64,000 nucleotides of DNA from Armatimonadota bacterium (GTDB lineage: Bacteria; Armatimonadota; Fimbriimonadia; Fimbriimonadales; Fimbriimonadaceae). The position numbers and the translations under genes are program-made. Below, piece by piece: positions 46,009 through 54,200 of the stretch; the first letter of the stretch is position 1; the number at the start of each line of letters is the position of its first letter. Location: NCBI GenBank assembly GCA_025360125.1, contig JANYCU010000033.1, positions 60,189-124,188 on the forward strand, read 5' to 3'. The notes beneath the pieces are model-generated. The model made no database searches and was not told the DNA's origin. It worked only from the letters and a program-made list of their open reading frames with translations.

Positions 46009-47328
46009 ATGTTAGATTTACTCCGTATTAAGGACTTCCGTAACCTTTGGTTTGGCCAAGCGATTTCTCGCATTGGCGACGCATTCTATTTCCTCGGTCC
46101 CATGTTCGTCGTGAAGCGCATTTTTGATGACAATGCGATGATCGGCTATATTGGCGCAGCCGAAGCTCTCCCCTATTTGTTCTTTGGACCGATTGCTGGA
46201 GCAGTAGCCGACCGAATCGATCGAAAGAAGATCATGTTGTGGGCAGAAATCATCTGCACCATCATCATGTTCGCCTATTTCATCTATCTGATGATCCTGC
46301 CCGGGCATCCGCCGAAATGGATTTTCTTCGTGGTCGGCGTGACCATGTCGACGGTCCGGGTGTTCTTCTTCCCAGCGAAAAATGCCGCTATTCCGAGGCT
46401 TGTGCCAGCCGAAAAGCTGTTTTCGGCCAACGCCCTTAGCGCCGGAACCGACCAGTTTGGATGGCTGATCGGAAACGTCTTGATGGTGTCGCTTGGCATG
46501 ATCGCAGATCGTGTGGGTGTGATGCCGTTTCTCAAGATTCTCGTCTTTACGAACGCAATCTCGTTCTTGATTTCTGTGCTTTGCGTGGCAACGCTGCCAA
46601 AAATTGAAATTCTTCGAGAGGAACACCACGAGGACAAGCATTTGTTCACCGATGTGATCGAAGGAATTGCTTATGCAAAGCGAGATAGGGTCATTGGCCT
46701 TTCGTTGCTGACAACGATCGGTTTGGGGCTGTTTATCTCGCCGTTTTTCGTGGTTTATATTGCGACGAACGAGCAGTGGTTTGGCAACAAAGCTGCGCCA
46801 TTGGCGTTCATCGAAACATGCTTCATCATCGGAATGCTGAGCATGAGCTTCATCATTCCTCGGCTGAAGATCAAGAAAGCTGGAATGGCCTACAGCCTAG
46901 GTCTGACTTTGGCGGGAATTTGTATTCTCATCATGGGCGGATCTCGGTTCTTCGGGCTTTATTGCTTCTGGAACCTGATCTGCGGATTCGCGATTGGCGG
47001 CGTCGATGTTCCGATGCGAACCTATCAAATGTTGAAGGTTCCCGACGAGTATCGTGGTCGGATCATGTCACTTGGTCAGCTGATTTGGATGAGCGTTCAA
47101 CCAGTCGGCATGGCACTAGGTGGAACCCTTCTGGGTCTACTCGGAATCGTAAAAATGCACGTGTTCATGGGAGCCGGATTCGCACTCACGGGTGCAACTC
47201 CGATGCTCGATAAGGAATTTCGCGAAGCGACGATCCCAGATCGTCCGTCCTCTACAGAGGGCGAACCATCGGCACAGTCGGTAACGGCTGAATATCCGAT
47301 TGGCGATGCGGAGTTGGAAAAAGTATGA
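46009..47328 (+). CDS. MFS transporter (EntS/MFS_3-like)
   Basis: 439 residues, twelve predicted membrane helices. The N-terminus LRIKDFRNLWFGQAISRIGD and GAVADRIDRKKIMLW (motif A-like D-R-x-x-R-R/K loop) fit the MFS_3 group of exporters. The C-terminal 45 residues are a polar cytoplasmic tail. Substrate unknown. The ATG start has TAAAAC five bases away, close to the leaderless pattern. Its stop overlaps the rnhC start (ATGA), so the two are coupled. Confidence 0.85.
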   Translation: MLDLLRIKDFRNLWFGQAISRIGDAFYFLGPMFVVKRIFDDNAMIGYIGAAEALPYLFFGPIAGAVADRIDRKKIMLWAEIICTIIMFAYFIYLMILPGHPPKWIFFVVGVTMSTVRVFFFPAKNAAIPRLVPAEKLFSANALSAGTDQFGWLIGNVLMVSLGMIADRVGVMPFLKILVFTNAISFLISVLCVATLPKIEILREEHHEDKHLFTDVIEGIAYAKRDRVIGLSLLTTIGLGLFISPFFVVYIATNEQWFGNKAAPLAFIETCFIIGMLSMSFIIPRLKIKKAGMAYSLGLTLAGICILIMGGSRFFGLYCFWNLICGFAIGGVDVPMRTYQMLKVPDEYRGRIMSLGQLIWMSVQPVGMALGGTLLGLLGIVKMHVFMGAGFALTGATPMLDKEFREATIPDRPSSTEGEPSAQSVTAEYPIGDAELEKV

Positions 47329-47954
47329 GTGAAGGACGAGTAGGCGTAGACGAGAGTGGAAAAGGGGATTTTTTTGGTCCCCTGGTTATCGCGGCCTGTT
47401 ACGTCGGTCCCGAGCATTTGGCCGAGCTTGAAGGCGTCAAAGATTCAAAAAAACTGACTGATCCTCAGGCGTTGCGCTATGCCGATATCATCAAACGGGT
47501 TTGCCCCCACTCGGTCATCGCGATCATGCCTGTTAAATATAACGAGCTTTACGCCAAAATCGGGAATCTGAACAAGCTGCTGGCATGGGGCCACGCTCAG
47601 GCGATTGAAAATGTGCTGGAAGTCCAACCCGCGAAAACGATCATCAGTGACCAATTTCAGGCGGGAGGACATGTGGTGAAGAACCAGCTGAAAGAGCTTG
47701 GCCGGCAAGCGGAATTCATCTCGCGGGTGAGAGCGGAAGCGGATATGGCGGTTGCAGCGGCCTCGATCTTGGCTCGGGCCGAATTCCTTCGCCGCCTCGA
47801 ACAGCTAAGCCGCGAAATCGGAATGACCTTGCCAAAGGGCGCGACTAATGTCATCCCAACGGGCAAGAGGGTTGTTGCGACCCACGGTGCAGAAGCGCTA
47901 TCGCGCGTGGCAAAGATGCACTTTAAGACCGCGAAAGAAGTGCTCGGAGGGTGA
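47325..47954 (+). CDS. rnhC: RNase HIII-like ribonuclease, short form
   Basis: 209 residues. It begins directly with the RNase HII/HIII catalytic start VGVDESGKGDFFGPLVIA (Asp-Glu of the DEDD-type site and the GKGDFFGP loop typical of HIII), later SDQFQAGG and AEADMAVAAASILARAEFL. The enzyme cleaves RNA in RNA/DNA hybrids. Standard RNase HIII is about 300 residues with an N-terminal TBP-like substrate-binding domain, which is absent here. The start is fixed by the ATGA overlap with the MFS gene, so this is not a mis-called start. Confidence 0.88.
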   Translation: MSEGRVGVDESGKGDFFGPLVIAACYVGPEHLAELEGVKDSKKLTDPQALRYADIIKRVCPHSVIAIMPVKYNELYAKIGNLNKLLAWGHAQAIENVLEVQPAKTIISDQFQAGGHVVKNQLKELGRQAEFISRVRAEADMAVAAASILARAEFLRRLEQLSREIGMTLPKGATNVIPTGKRVVATHGAEALSRVAKMHFKTAKEVLGG

Positions 47955-47962
47955 TTGAACAT

Positions 47963-48014
47963 GTGGAGTGCGTCGATTTATCGGCGCTTTGTTCTGGAGG
48001 AACGAAGTTCCCAG
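47963..48014 (+). repeat. REP-like palindromic repeat, copy 2 (after rnhC)
   Basis: TGGAGTGCG, a hairpin GCGTCGAT / ATCGGCGC (8 pairs, one wobble), GCTTTG, then CTGGAGGAACGAAGTTCCCAG with GGAAC-gaa-GTTCC. It matches 44711-44762 in order and spacing, with different but still self-complementary stem bases. Confidence 0.75.
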
Positions 48015-48064
48015 GATTTATCTCGCTGTAAAAGCACTAGAAACCTGATTAGCCCTAGATGTAA

Positions 48065-48868
48065 ATGCCAAACCAACCAACAATCCACGAAATCCAGCTG
48101 ATCCAGGGCGCCTATCGGCGGCGGATCCTCGACTGCTGGAATATCCCGCCTGGCGCCCGAGTTCTCGAAATCGGCTGCGGGCAAGGCGACATGACGTTAG
48201 AGTTAGCCAAAGCCGTAGGGCCAAAAGGGTACGTCATTGCAACCGATATCGCCGGGCGAGACTACGGTTCACCGCTCAACCTCGGGCAAGCAACCGATCT
48301 CATCAAGGACTCTGAGCTTGGCGACCGGGTTGAGTTTCACTTCAACTGCGACATTGCCGATCCGAAAAACGACTTTGGCCAATTCGATTTCGCCGTCATG
48401 GCGCACTGTTCGTGGTATTTCGAGAGCGCCGACCAACTTCGGCAAACTCTGACCGCCCTTTCAAAGAAAACAAGACAACTCTGTTTTGTAGAATGGGACA
48501 CCGTTCCCAGTTCAATTGAGCAAATTCCTCATTTGTTGGCAGTTAACATCCAGGGTTATCTCGAGGCGTTCAAACCTGAAAGTCGAGCCAATGTGCGATC
48601 ACCTTTCACCGCGAATCAACTCCGGCAAATCATCTCGGAAAGTGGTTGGAAAATCACACACTTGGCTTCACCGTCAACTGAAGGACTTCAAGATGCCGAC
48701 TGGGAAATCGGAGAATGCTTGTCGAGAGTCGGACGAGAGCTGGAAGACCCAACCATTACTCCTAATCGACGACACCTTCTCGAAGGTCAAATAGACACCC
48801 TCCGCCAAATTGCAAGGCCGAGTGGAAATTCTGCTCTCAACTCCATTGCCTATATTGCCGAAGTCTGA
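48065..48868 (+). CDS. Class I SAM-dependent methyltransferase
   Basis: 267 residues with motif I VLEIGCGQGDMTLELA (residues about 35-50), DIAGRDYG as motif II and FDFAVMAHCSWYFES around motif IV. The C-terminal third is helical (NQLRQIISESGWKITHLASP). It should methylate a small molecule or other substrate in the cytosol; no specificity visible. Starts at ATG 48065, 110 bp after rnhC and just past a palindromic repeat. Confidence 0.83.
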   Translation: MPNQPTIHEIQLIQGAYRRRILDCWNIPPGARVLEIGCGQGDMTLELAKAVGPKGYVIATDIAGRDYGSPLNLGQATDLIKDSELGDRVEFHFNCDIADPKNDFGQFDFAVMAHCSWYFESADQLRQTLTALSKKTRQLCFVEWDTVPSSIEQIPHLLAVNIQGYLEAFKPESRANVRSPFTANQLRQIISESGWKITHLASPSTEGLQDADWEIGECLSRVGRELEDPTITPNRRHLLEGQIDTLRQIARPSGNSALNSIAYIAEV

Positions 48869-48917
48869 GCTCAGAGCTCTGGTATCCTGTACTTACCTTT
48901 ACTGGAGGTGCCCAACA

Positions 48918-48971
48918 ATGAATAATCAATCCCTTTCAACAGCAAACGCACCTCGTTTTGTTGTCCTTTAA
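48918..48971 (+). CDS. Candidate 17-residue micro-ORF before the GNAT gene
   Basis: ATG with a strong Shine-Dalgarno (GGAGGTG, seven bases upstream) and a TATCCT box about 30 bases upstream. It encodes MNNQSLSTANAPRFVVL and a TAA stop. In the same frame, directly after TAA, GTG opens a 13-codon stretch VRKPKDPNPKTKK that ends two bases before the GNAT ATG. This could be a leader peptide, a small protein, or (if TAA is bypassed) a 31-residue basic-tailed peptide. Coding status is not proven. Confidence 0.35.
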   Translation: MNNQSLSTANAPRFVVL

Positions 48972-49015
48972 GTGCGCAAGCCTAAGGACCCCAACCCAAA
49001 AACAAAAAAGTAAAG

Positions 49016-49930
49016 ATGATTTTCAAAGAAATAGAAACAGACCTTGACTGGTCAGAAGCCGTTGCGCTTCGCAACATTTACAACTGGACGCATCCCGGCA
49101 CCGTCGCCGAAGCCCGTTCATTCTTCGAACTATCGCGACAAGATCGTAATGATGTTCGCTTCGTAGGCCTTCTCGACGAAGAGATTGTTTCGTACGGCAG
49201 CGCGATGTTTAATCGAAACGCGAACGATGGAACCTACTGGTTCGCGGTTTTCCTCGACCCTCATTCAGATCATGCGGTCGGCACGTTTGAATGGACCACC
49301 CAAGAGTGCGTAAAGCGAATCCAAGGTTTTGGCGGCACTAGAGCCATGATCGAATCACGAGGAGAGTATTCGTGGGAGAAGGTTGCGCTTGAGGCGATCG
49401 GCTTTTCGCTCGATATGAAACTGCCTTTTTCGTGCCTAGAAACTCGGGAAACTGAATTCGAACTCCATCCCAATGTCATTTCGTTTCGCGATTTCTTGGA
49501 TCAAAACCCAGATGACGGTTTGCACCAACTTTGGCGTTTAGAGATGGATGTTGCCGCGGATTTACCGTTGCCATTCCCGTTCGTTGAAACCCCGTTTGAA
49601 AGCTTTTCGAAGTCGTTGTTAGACCCTGAAGTTGACCTGACTTCTAAATTCATTTATTTGGAAGATGGCGAACTCAAAGGAATGTCACAGCTTTGGCCGT
49701 CAAAGGTTAACCAAACCCTTGCCGCTACTGGGCTCACAGGCGTACGGCGTCAATACCGCCGACAATCGGTCGCGACCAAAACAAAACAGCATGCAATCGC
49801 ATGGGCAAAAGCCCAAGGCATCGAGCGAATCTTCACCGACAACGAGGAGAATAACCCGATGTACCAACTGAATCTTCAGCTTGGTTTTCGGCACATGTTC
49901 GACTATGAGGTTTACTCGAAGGCGTGTTGA
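49016..49930 (+). CDS. Tandem-GNAT N-acetyltransferase
   Basis: 304 residues with two GNAT-like halves. The first (1-150) has FVGLLDEEIVSYGSAMF and TYWFAVFLDPHSDHAVG but lacks a clear R/QxxGxG/A loop. The second (165-304) has LTGVRRQYRRQSVATKTKQH (the acetyl-CoA loop in RRQYRRQSVA) and NEENNPMYQLNLQLGF (C-terminal N-x-x-M motif), so it is the likely active half. Mycothiol synthase-like two-domain GNATs look similar. The substrate is unknown. Its TGA overlaps the tatD start by seven bases. Confidence 0.82.
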   Translation: MIFKEIETDLDWSEAVALRNIYNWTHPGTVAEARSFFELSRQDRNDVRFVGLLDEEIVSYGSAMFNRNANDGTYWFAVFLDPHSDHAVGTFEWTTQECVKRIQGFGGTRAMIESRGEYSWEKVALEAIGFSLDMKLPFSCLETRETEFELHPNVISFRDFLDQNPDDGLHQLWRLEMDVAADLPLPFPFVETPFESFSKSLLDPEVDLTSKFIYLEDGELKGMSQLWPSKVNQTLAATGLTGVRRQYRRQSVATKTKQHAIAWAKAQGIERIFTDNEENNPMYQLNLQLGFRHMFDYEVYSKAC

Positions 49931-50682
49931 TCGATACCCATTGCCATATTCAAAATCTGGAGAGCTTTGCTGACCCAGACCAGATCGTGGCGGATGCCAA
50001 AGCGAAGGGTGTCGAAAAAATTGTCGTCGTTGGGTGTGAGCCGAAAGACTGGGCTACAGTCCTGGCATTTGTCGAAAAGCATGAGCATGTTTATGGCATC
50101 TGTGGCTGGCACCCAAACTATACGGCCGAATATGACCCGATTGAGCTACCCAAGCTCATTCGGGTCTTGAAGCATCCAAAAATCTTGGCGCTAGGTGAAA
50201 TTGGGCTGGATTATCACTGGGAATATTCCCCGCATTCCATCCAAATTCAGGCGCTCAAAGATCAATTACGGGTCTCGGAAGACACCAACATGCCAGTGGT
50301 TTTTCATGCTCGAGAAGCATATTCAGACTTGCTGAATATCTTAGAAAAGGTTCCGCCACGAAAGTACTTGTTCCACTGCTTTGCAGGTACCAAGGACGAG
50401 GCACGCCGAGCATTACGCCTTGGGGCTTGGTTTGGATGTAACGGTCCCATCACATACAAGAAGGCCAACGAGCTGCGGGAAGTCTTCCAATTCATTCCCG
50501 TCCATAAGATCGTTTTAGAGACCGACAGTCCGTACATGTCTCCGGTGCCTCATCGGGGCAAGCCGAACGTGCCCGCCAATATTCCGCTGATCAACAAAGC
50601 CTTGGCAGAATTGCACGGAATGACCGAAAGCGATATGGCTGACCAAACGACCCTAAACGCTACCGATTTTTTTGGATTTTAG
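49924..50682 (+). CDS. tatD: TatD-family metal-dependent DNase
   Basis: 252 residues. GTG start overlaps the GNAT stop. All family metal-site motifs are present: IDTHCHI at the N-terminus, CGWHPNY, LGEIGLDYHW, VVFHAREA, FHCFAGT and LETDSPYMSP. TatD proteins are TIM-barrel amidohydrolase-fold 3'-5' exonucleases linked to DNA repair or D-Tyr-tRNA-type hydrolysis. Cytosolic. Ends four bases past the end of the small membrane protein gene on the other strand. Confidence 0.92.
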   Translation: MLIDTHCHIQNLESFADPDQIVADAKAKGVEKIVVVGCEPKDWATVLAFVEKHEHVYGICGWHPNYTAEYDPIELPKLIRVLKHPKILALGEIGLDYHWEYSPHSIQIQALKDQLRVSEDTNMPVVFHAREAYSDLLNILEKVPPRKYLFHCFAGTKDEARRALRLGAWFGCNGPITYKKANELREVFQFIPVHKIVLETDSPYMSPVPHRGKPNVPANIPLINKALAELHGMTESDMADQTTLNATDFFGF

Positions 50683-50888
50683 CGGCCTGGCTCTCGGACG
50701 GATTGAAACTTCTCGCCCTGTGTTGAGAGGTTTGGTTTTTTCTGCGCAGTTTCGTTTTTTGGCTTGTCCTTGGATCCAAGATTGGGACCAATGACATAGA
50801 GGCCGAGGAGCAAAGCGATCAATGGGATCGCAACCCACTTCAGGATTCCGAAGACGACTTTTCCGAACGGGGTGATTTGTCTTGCCAT
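50679..50888 (-). CDS. Small single-TM protein
   Basis: 69 residues: ARQITPFGKVVFGILK, one membrane helix (VAIPLIALLLGLYVIGP), then a Lys-rich polar tail (SKDKPKNETAQKKPN). Start ATG at 50888 has a strong Shine-Dalgarno (GGGAGG, five bases away); an open frame continues to 51011 without support. Twenty-eight bp after the propeller gene, so probably co-transcribed. Function unknown. Confidence 0.72.
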   Translation of the reverse strand: MARQITPFGKVVFGILKWVAIPLIALLLGLYVIGPNLGSKDKPKNETAQKKPNLSTQGEKFQSVREPGR

Positions 50889-50916
50889 CGGTGCCTCCCT
50901 AACATTGTATCTCGGT

Positions 50917-51759
50917 TTATTTTCCGAGTTGAAATATCTCACTCTGCTCGTTTCCAAACACAAACGAGGTTGGTGAATCATAGCAGAGGGCTTCGCACTG
51001 CTTGGCACCAAAGAATTTGAATTGCTTAATTGGGTGGTGCAGGATCTTGCTGCCCTTCGTCAAATCGAAAATCTGAATCGATTGATTGGGAAACTGAGTG
51101 AGGAGCGTGATCTCCTTTCCGTTGGGCGAAATATCGCAGGCGGTGACCCAGCCGCCGATGTCTTCGTTCGTATCGAGTTTGGTCAGGACGTTGACCTTGT
51201 CATAACTTGGATTTTTGAGGCAATAAATAGAGGCTCCCAGCCCAGGAACCTTCGACCGTCCCGCCCGCCACTTGGTGATGAAGTATAGAGTTCCCTTGTA
51301 AACCCCCAGCGATTCGCAGTCAAAATGCCACGACGAAGTGTCGGTTTTGTCGGGATAGGCAACCCGAATCTTTTTCACGTCTTTGACCGAAGTGTCTTGC
51401 TCTGGATTTGGCTCCTTAATGACGTACACGCACAAATCGCTTCGGAAATTGAGGTTGTCGCCACAGTCAGAGACATAAATCGTATCGCCCTCAATGGCAA
51501 TATCTTCCCAATCGAAGTTCGTTGCCCCTTCTAGCTTGATGCCTTCGTATCTGGATTGGTTGGGTTTGATGAGCTTGCCGTTTTTGTGAATGGCGAAGAT
51601 TCGGGCGCTGTCACCGCTGTCGTTGTGAACCCAATAGGTGTCGTTATACTTTCGACTTTTCGCGATGCCACTCATCTCATCGATCATTTTTGATTTGATC
51701 GTGGCGATGGGCATGACTTCCATCTGAATCGCGGCTAGGGCTAGAGTCAGTACTACCAT
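50917..51759 (-). CDS. Exported beta-propeller protein (esterase/SdiA-regulated-like)
   Basis: 280 residues with a weak N-terminal export signal (VVLTLALAAIQ). DEMSGIAKSRKYNDTYWVHND, GATNFDWEDIAIEGDTIYVS and HFDCESLGVYKGTLYFITKW resemble beta-propellers of the SdiA-regulated / phytase-like group that often carry Ca2+-binding Asp residues. Likely periplasmic and acting on phosphate- or lactone-type compounds, but this is weak inference. Confidence 0.7.
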   Translation of the reverse strand: MVVLTLALAAIQMEVMPIATIKSKMIDEMSGIAKSRKYNDTYWVHNDSGDSARIFAIHKNGKLIKPNQSRYEGIKLEGATNFDWEDIAIEGDTIYVSDCGDNLNFRSDLCVYVIKEPNPEQDTSVKDVKKIRVAYPDKTDTSSWHFDCESLGVYKGTLYFITKWRAGRSKVPGLGASIYCLKNPSYDKVNVLTKLDTNEDIGGWVTACDISPNGKEITLLTQFPNQSIQIFDLTKGSKILHHPIKQFKFFGAKQCEALCYDSPTSFVFGNEQSEIFQLGK

Positions 51760-51806
51760 TTAGGGCTATGATAACCCGATCTTAGCATTCATTGCTTGCG
51801 CAAAGG

Positions 51807-51830
51807 AGAGAGGGCCAAGGACCCCTCTCT
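51807..51830 (-). terminator. Terminator after PEP-CTERM gene 2
   Basis: Perfect 8-bp stem AGAGAGGG / CCCTCTCT, 8-base loop, ten bp beyond the PEP-CTERM 2 stop codon on the minus strand. Confidence 0.7.
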
Positions 51831-51839
51831 ATTCAAATC

Positions 51840-53006
51840 TTATCGACGGTTTCGTCGTCGAACCGCAAGACCAGCAATACCAATGCCGATCACAAGGAAC
51901 GATGCTGGTTCAGGAACCATTTCGATGCCTTGAAATTCTCGGCTCGTGCCAGCAGTAGCGACCAGGGAAATTCCGGTGTTTGCGCTTGCAAAGCCATTTG
52001 CAAATGATGCCTTGATGATCCGATTGTTGCCAAACTGTCCAGCATTAACTGGTTCGAAGGTAACTGCATAAACGTCGGTACCGCTGACCACGATCTGCGA
52101 CAGGCCATTGACCGCAGGACCTCCCAAGGCGGCTTGAATTGCAGTACCAGATAGGATTTGAGTTGCGGCTCCAGTGAATGCTCCGGTTCCGCCATTGGCC
52201 GATGGGTTCCACCCCGTGGCAAAATACAAACCGCCGAGTGCCGCACTTGTTCTGTCTGCGACGAGGACCGAAGTTGGTGTGCCAGAGCCATTTCGAGCCA
52301 CCTCAAAGTCAATTGGCTGAAGTCCAGTCATCGACAAGATCAGATTGGCGGTCAACGAACTTCCTGTCGTTGCGTTTGCGACTTTGTAGAGCCCGACACC
52401 GTGCGCATCTGAACTGGAAAGGTAAGCGTCGTTTCCTGAGATTTGGACGTTCGTCGGCACAATTGTGCTGCTGATCGTCGCTGCATTGCCAACGAGGTCA
52501 GACTTAACTAAACCAACATTGGTAAAGCCGATCTGCCCTAGACCTGCGGCAAAGTAGTTAGTTCCGTTTGACCAAACCGAGGAGATTGACCTGACGGAGT
52601 TATCAAAGATGGGCAATGCCGCCGAACTCTGGGTTCCACTTGGAGAGTTAAACCGCAAATTGCCCACCGAGCAGTGGCCGGAAAATGATGGATCAATGGG
52701 TCCAGCTGGATCGGTATATCCAGCGTACGACACTCCATAATTTGCGACATCTCCAGCGAATCCACCGAAGAACGCGATATTGAGGCTATTTCCGTTGTTG
52801 CGGCGTTGCGTCATGCCCGAAATGGTTGTACTGCTTGTGAGTGATCCTGCGGTTGTAAACTGGTCGATTGAGAAGTTCTCAGCACCGGTTGGGGAGACTA
52901 CGGACCCATTTCCGACTCGAATCGCCACCAGGTTACCAATTGAAAATTGGGCGTGTGCCGCCCACGGAATGGTGCAAAGAAGCACAACGAAACAAAATTT
53001 CTTCAT
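51840..53006 (-). CDS. PEP-CTERM sorting-domain protein 2
   Basis: About 388 residues from MKKFCFVVLLCTIPWAAHAQ (signal peptide), with GGAG five bases before the ATG; the longer frame to 53108 is not used. The body is a Ser/Thr/Gly/Asn-rich beta-repeat, probably a propeller (e.g. SIDQFTTAGSLTSSTTIS, GTDVYAVTFEPVNAG). The tail VPEPASFLVIGIGIAGLAVRR ends in basic residues (RRNRR), as for exosortase substrates. The promoter TATAAT (53071-53076) sits about 60 bases upstream of the ATG, and the shared PEP-CTERM element about 30 bp above that. Confidence 0.85.
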   Translation of the reverse strand: MKKFCFVVLLCTIPWAAHAQFSIGNLVAIRVGNGSVVSPTGAENFSIDQFTTAGSLTSSTTISGMTQRRNNGNSLNIAFFGGFAGDVANYGVSYAGYTDPAGPIDPSFSGHCSVGNLRFNSPSGTQSSAALPIFDNSVRSISSVWSNGTNYFAAGLGQIGFTNVGLVKSDLVGNAATISSTIVPTNVQISGNDAYLSSSDAHGVGLYKVANATTGSSLTANLILSMTGLQPIDFEVARNGSGTPTSVLVADRTSAALGGLYFATGWNPSANGGTGAFTGAATQILSGTAIQAALGGPAVNGLSQIVVSGTDVYAVTFEPVNAGQFGNNRIIKASFANGFASANTGISLVATAGTSREFQGIEMVPEPASFLVIGIGIAGLAVRRRNRR

Positions 53007-53105
53007 ATAAACTCCAAAAAAATAAATACAATTAGCCAAACCAGAAATTCTGGCAAGGATAGCCCAAAACATTATAAGTGTTACTCTTCGCACTTGCCGC
53101 CAGTA

Positions 53106-53130
53106 CAAATACCAGGATTTGTGAGGTTTT
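53106..53130 (-). promoter_or_regulatory. PEP-CTERM upstream element, copy 2
   Basis: Gene strand: AAAACCTCACAAATCC..., first 13 bases identical to copy 1. AGGTTTTCCA just upstream pairs with AAAACCT as an inverted repeat around a 7-base centre. The element ends 29 bp upstream of the TATAAT box. Confidence 0.6.
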
Positions 53131-53417
53131 GGGCTGGAAAACCTGACATTCCACTCGAGCGTTCAAAAACAACCGCCTGCGCTGGCGGCTAAAACCTTCT
53201 GTTCCCTGAGCCCTGGCCCGATTTCCAGATTTCAGCCGAAGTAGTTTTGTCTTTCCGTTCAGGAATTTTTAGCGACAAAGTTATCCCTTTTTGCCAAGAT
53301 GGATAGGTGAGCGCAATCCGTAAACTCTTGTCAAATCGTTGCACGAACCTTGGGAGTAGGTGGATCATTTTGATGTGCCGATAGCTTCATATTACTCTCA
53401 ATTCACCCGGATTGGGC

Positions 53418-53423
53418 CATAAT
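53418..53423 (+). promoter_or_regulatory. Probable -10 element, leaderless start of fabI at 53430
   Basis: CATAAT, six bases (gagacc), ATG. Supports 53430 over the in-frame TTG at 53412. Confidence 0.5.
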
Positions 53424-53429
53424 GAGACC

Positions 53430-54194
53430 ATGCTTCTACAGGGCAAAAAGGGCTTAGTTCTCAACGTCACCAACAAGAATTCGATTGGCTGGGCAATCGC
53501 CGATTTGGCCAATCAGCAAGGCGCAATCGTCGGAGTAGGAGCGCAAAACGAGCGGCTCCAAGAAGGCGTCGATAAGCTCCTCGCCGGACGAACTGGCTTT
53601 GAAACGGTCCAAATTGATTTTAGTTTTGAAGATCAGTACGAGACTTTGGCCAAAGACGTTGAACGAAAACTTGGCAAGTTAGACTTCCTCGTTCATTCGG
53701 TTGGCTACGCCCCGAAGGATGCGCTAACGAATCGATTCATCGATACCACGCTCGAAGATTTTCAAGTCGCGATGAACGCCAGCGTTTATTCGTTTATCCG
53801 AACGGTAAAGGAACTTGAGCCGCTGCTGAATGATGACGCGAGCATCATCACCCTAAGCTACATCGGTTCGACCCGGGTGATGAATAACTACAAGGTCATG
53901 GGTCTCTGCAAGGCTGCCCTCGAGTCCACAACTCGATACCTTGCCTACGAACTTGGCGACCGAGGCATCCGGGTTAACACGGTTTCACCGGGCCCTATTA
54001 ACACGATTTCGGGCCGAGGCGTCTCGGGCCTCGGAAACTTCATCAAGAGCGTCCATGAGGTCGCCCCCCTCAAGCGAGAGTACGGCCAAGAAGAAGCTGC
54101 GGGCACAGGTGTCTTCCTTCTGAGCGATCTGAGCAAAGGCGTAACCGGACAAATTATCTTTGTCGATAGCGGCTACAACATCATGGCAGTCTAA
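53430..54194 (+). CDS. fabI: Enoyl-[acyl-carrier-protein] reductase (FabI type)
   Basis: 254 residues, SDR-fold enzyme doing the last step of fatty acid elongation with NADH. Typical FabI marks: KGLVLNVTNKNSIGWAIA (divergent glycine motif with SIGWAIA), VHSVGYAPKDAL, TLSYIGSTRVMNNYKVMG (catalytic Tyr-x6-Lys spacing) and RVNTVSPGPINTISGRGVSG. Cytosolic tetramer. Ends six bp before the inverted repeat that precedes the four-helix-bundle gene. Confidence 0.93.
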   Translation: MLLQGKKGLVLNVTNKNSIGWAIADLANQQGAIVGVGAQNERLQEGVDKLLAGRTGFETVQIDFSFEDQYETLAKDVERKLGKLDFLVHSVGYAPKDALTNRFIDTTLEDFQVAMNASVYSFIRTVKELEPLLNDDASIITLSYIGSTRVMNNYKVMGLCKAALESTTRYLAYELGDRGIRVNTVSPGPINTISGRGVSGLGNFIKSVHEVAPLKREYGQEEAAGTGVFLLSDLSKGVTGQIIFVDSGYNIMAV

Positions 54195-54200
54195 GGTGGC

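Larger units (their letters stand above)
53007..53429. other. 423-bp divergent intergenic region (PEP-CTERM 2 / fabI)
   Basis: Contains the PEP-CTERM 2 -10 box TATAAT (minus strand, 53071-53076), the PEP-CTERM upstream element (53106-53143), a CCGCC-tgcgct-GGCGG hairpin (53173-53188) and the fabI -10 box (53418-53423). The stretch 53200-53400 has nothing I recognise. Confidence 0.65.
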
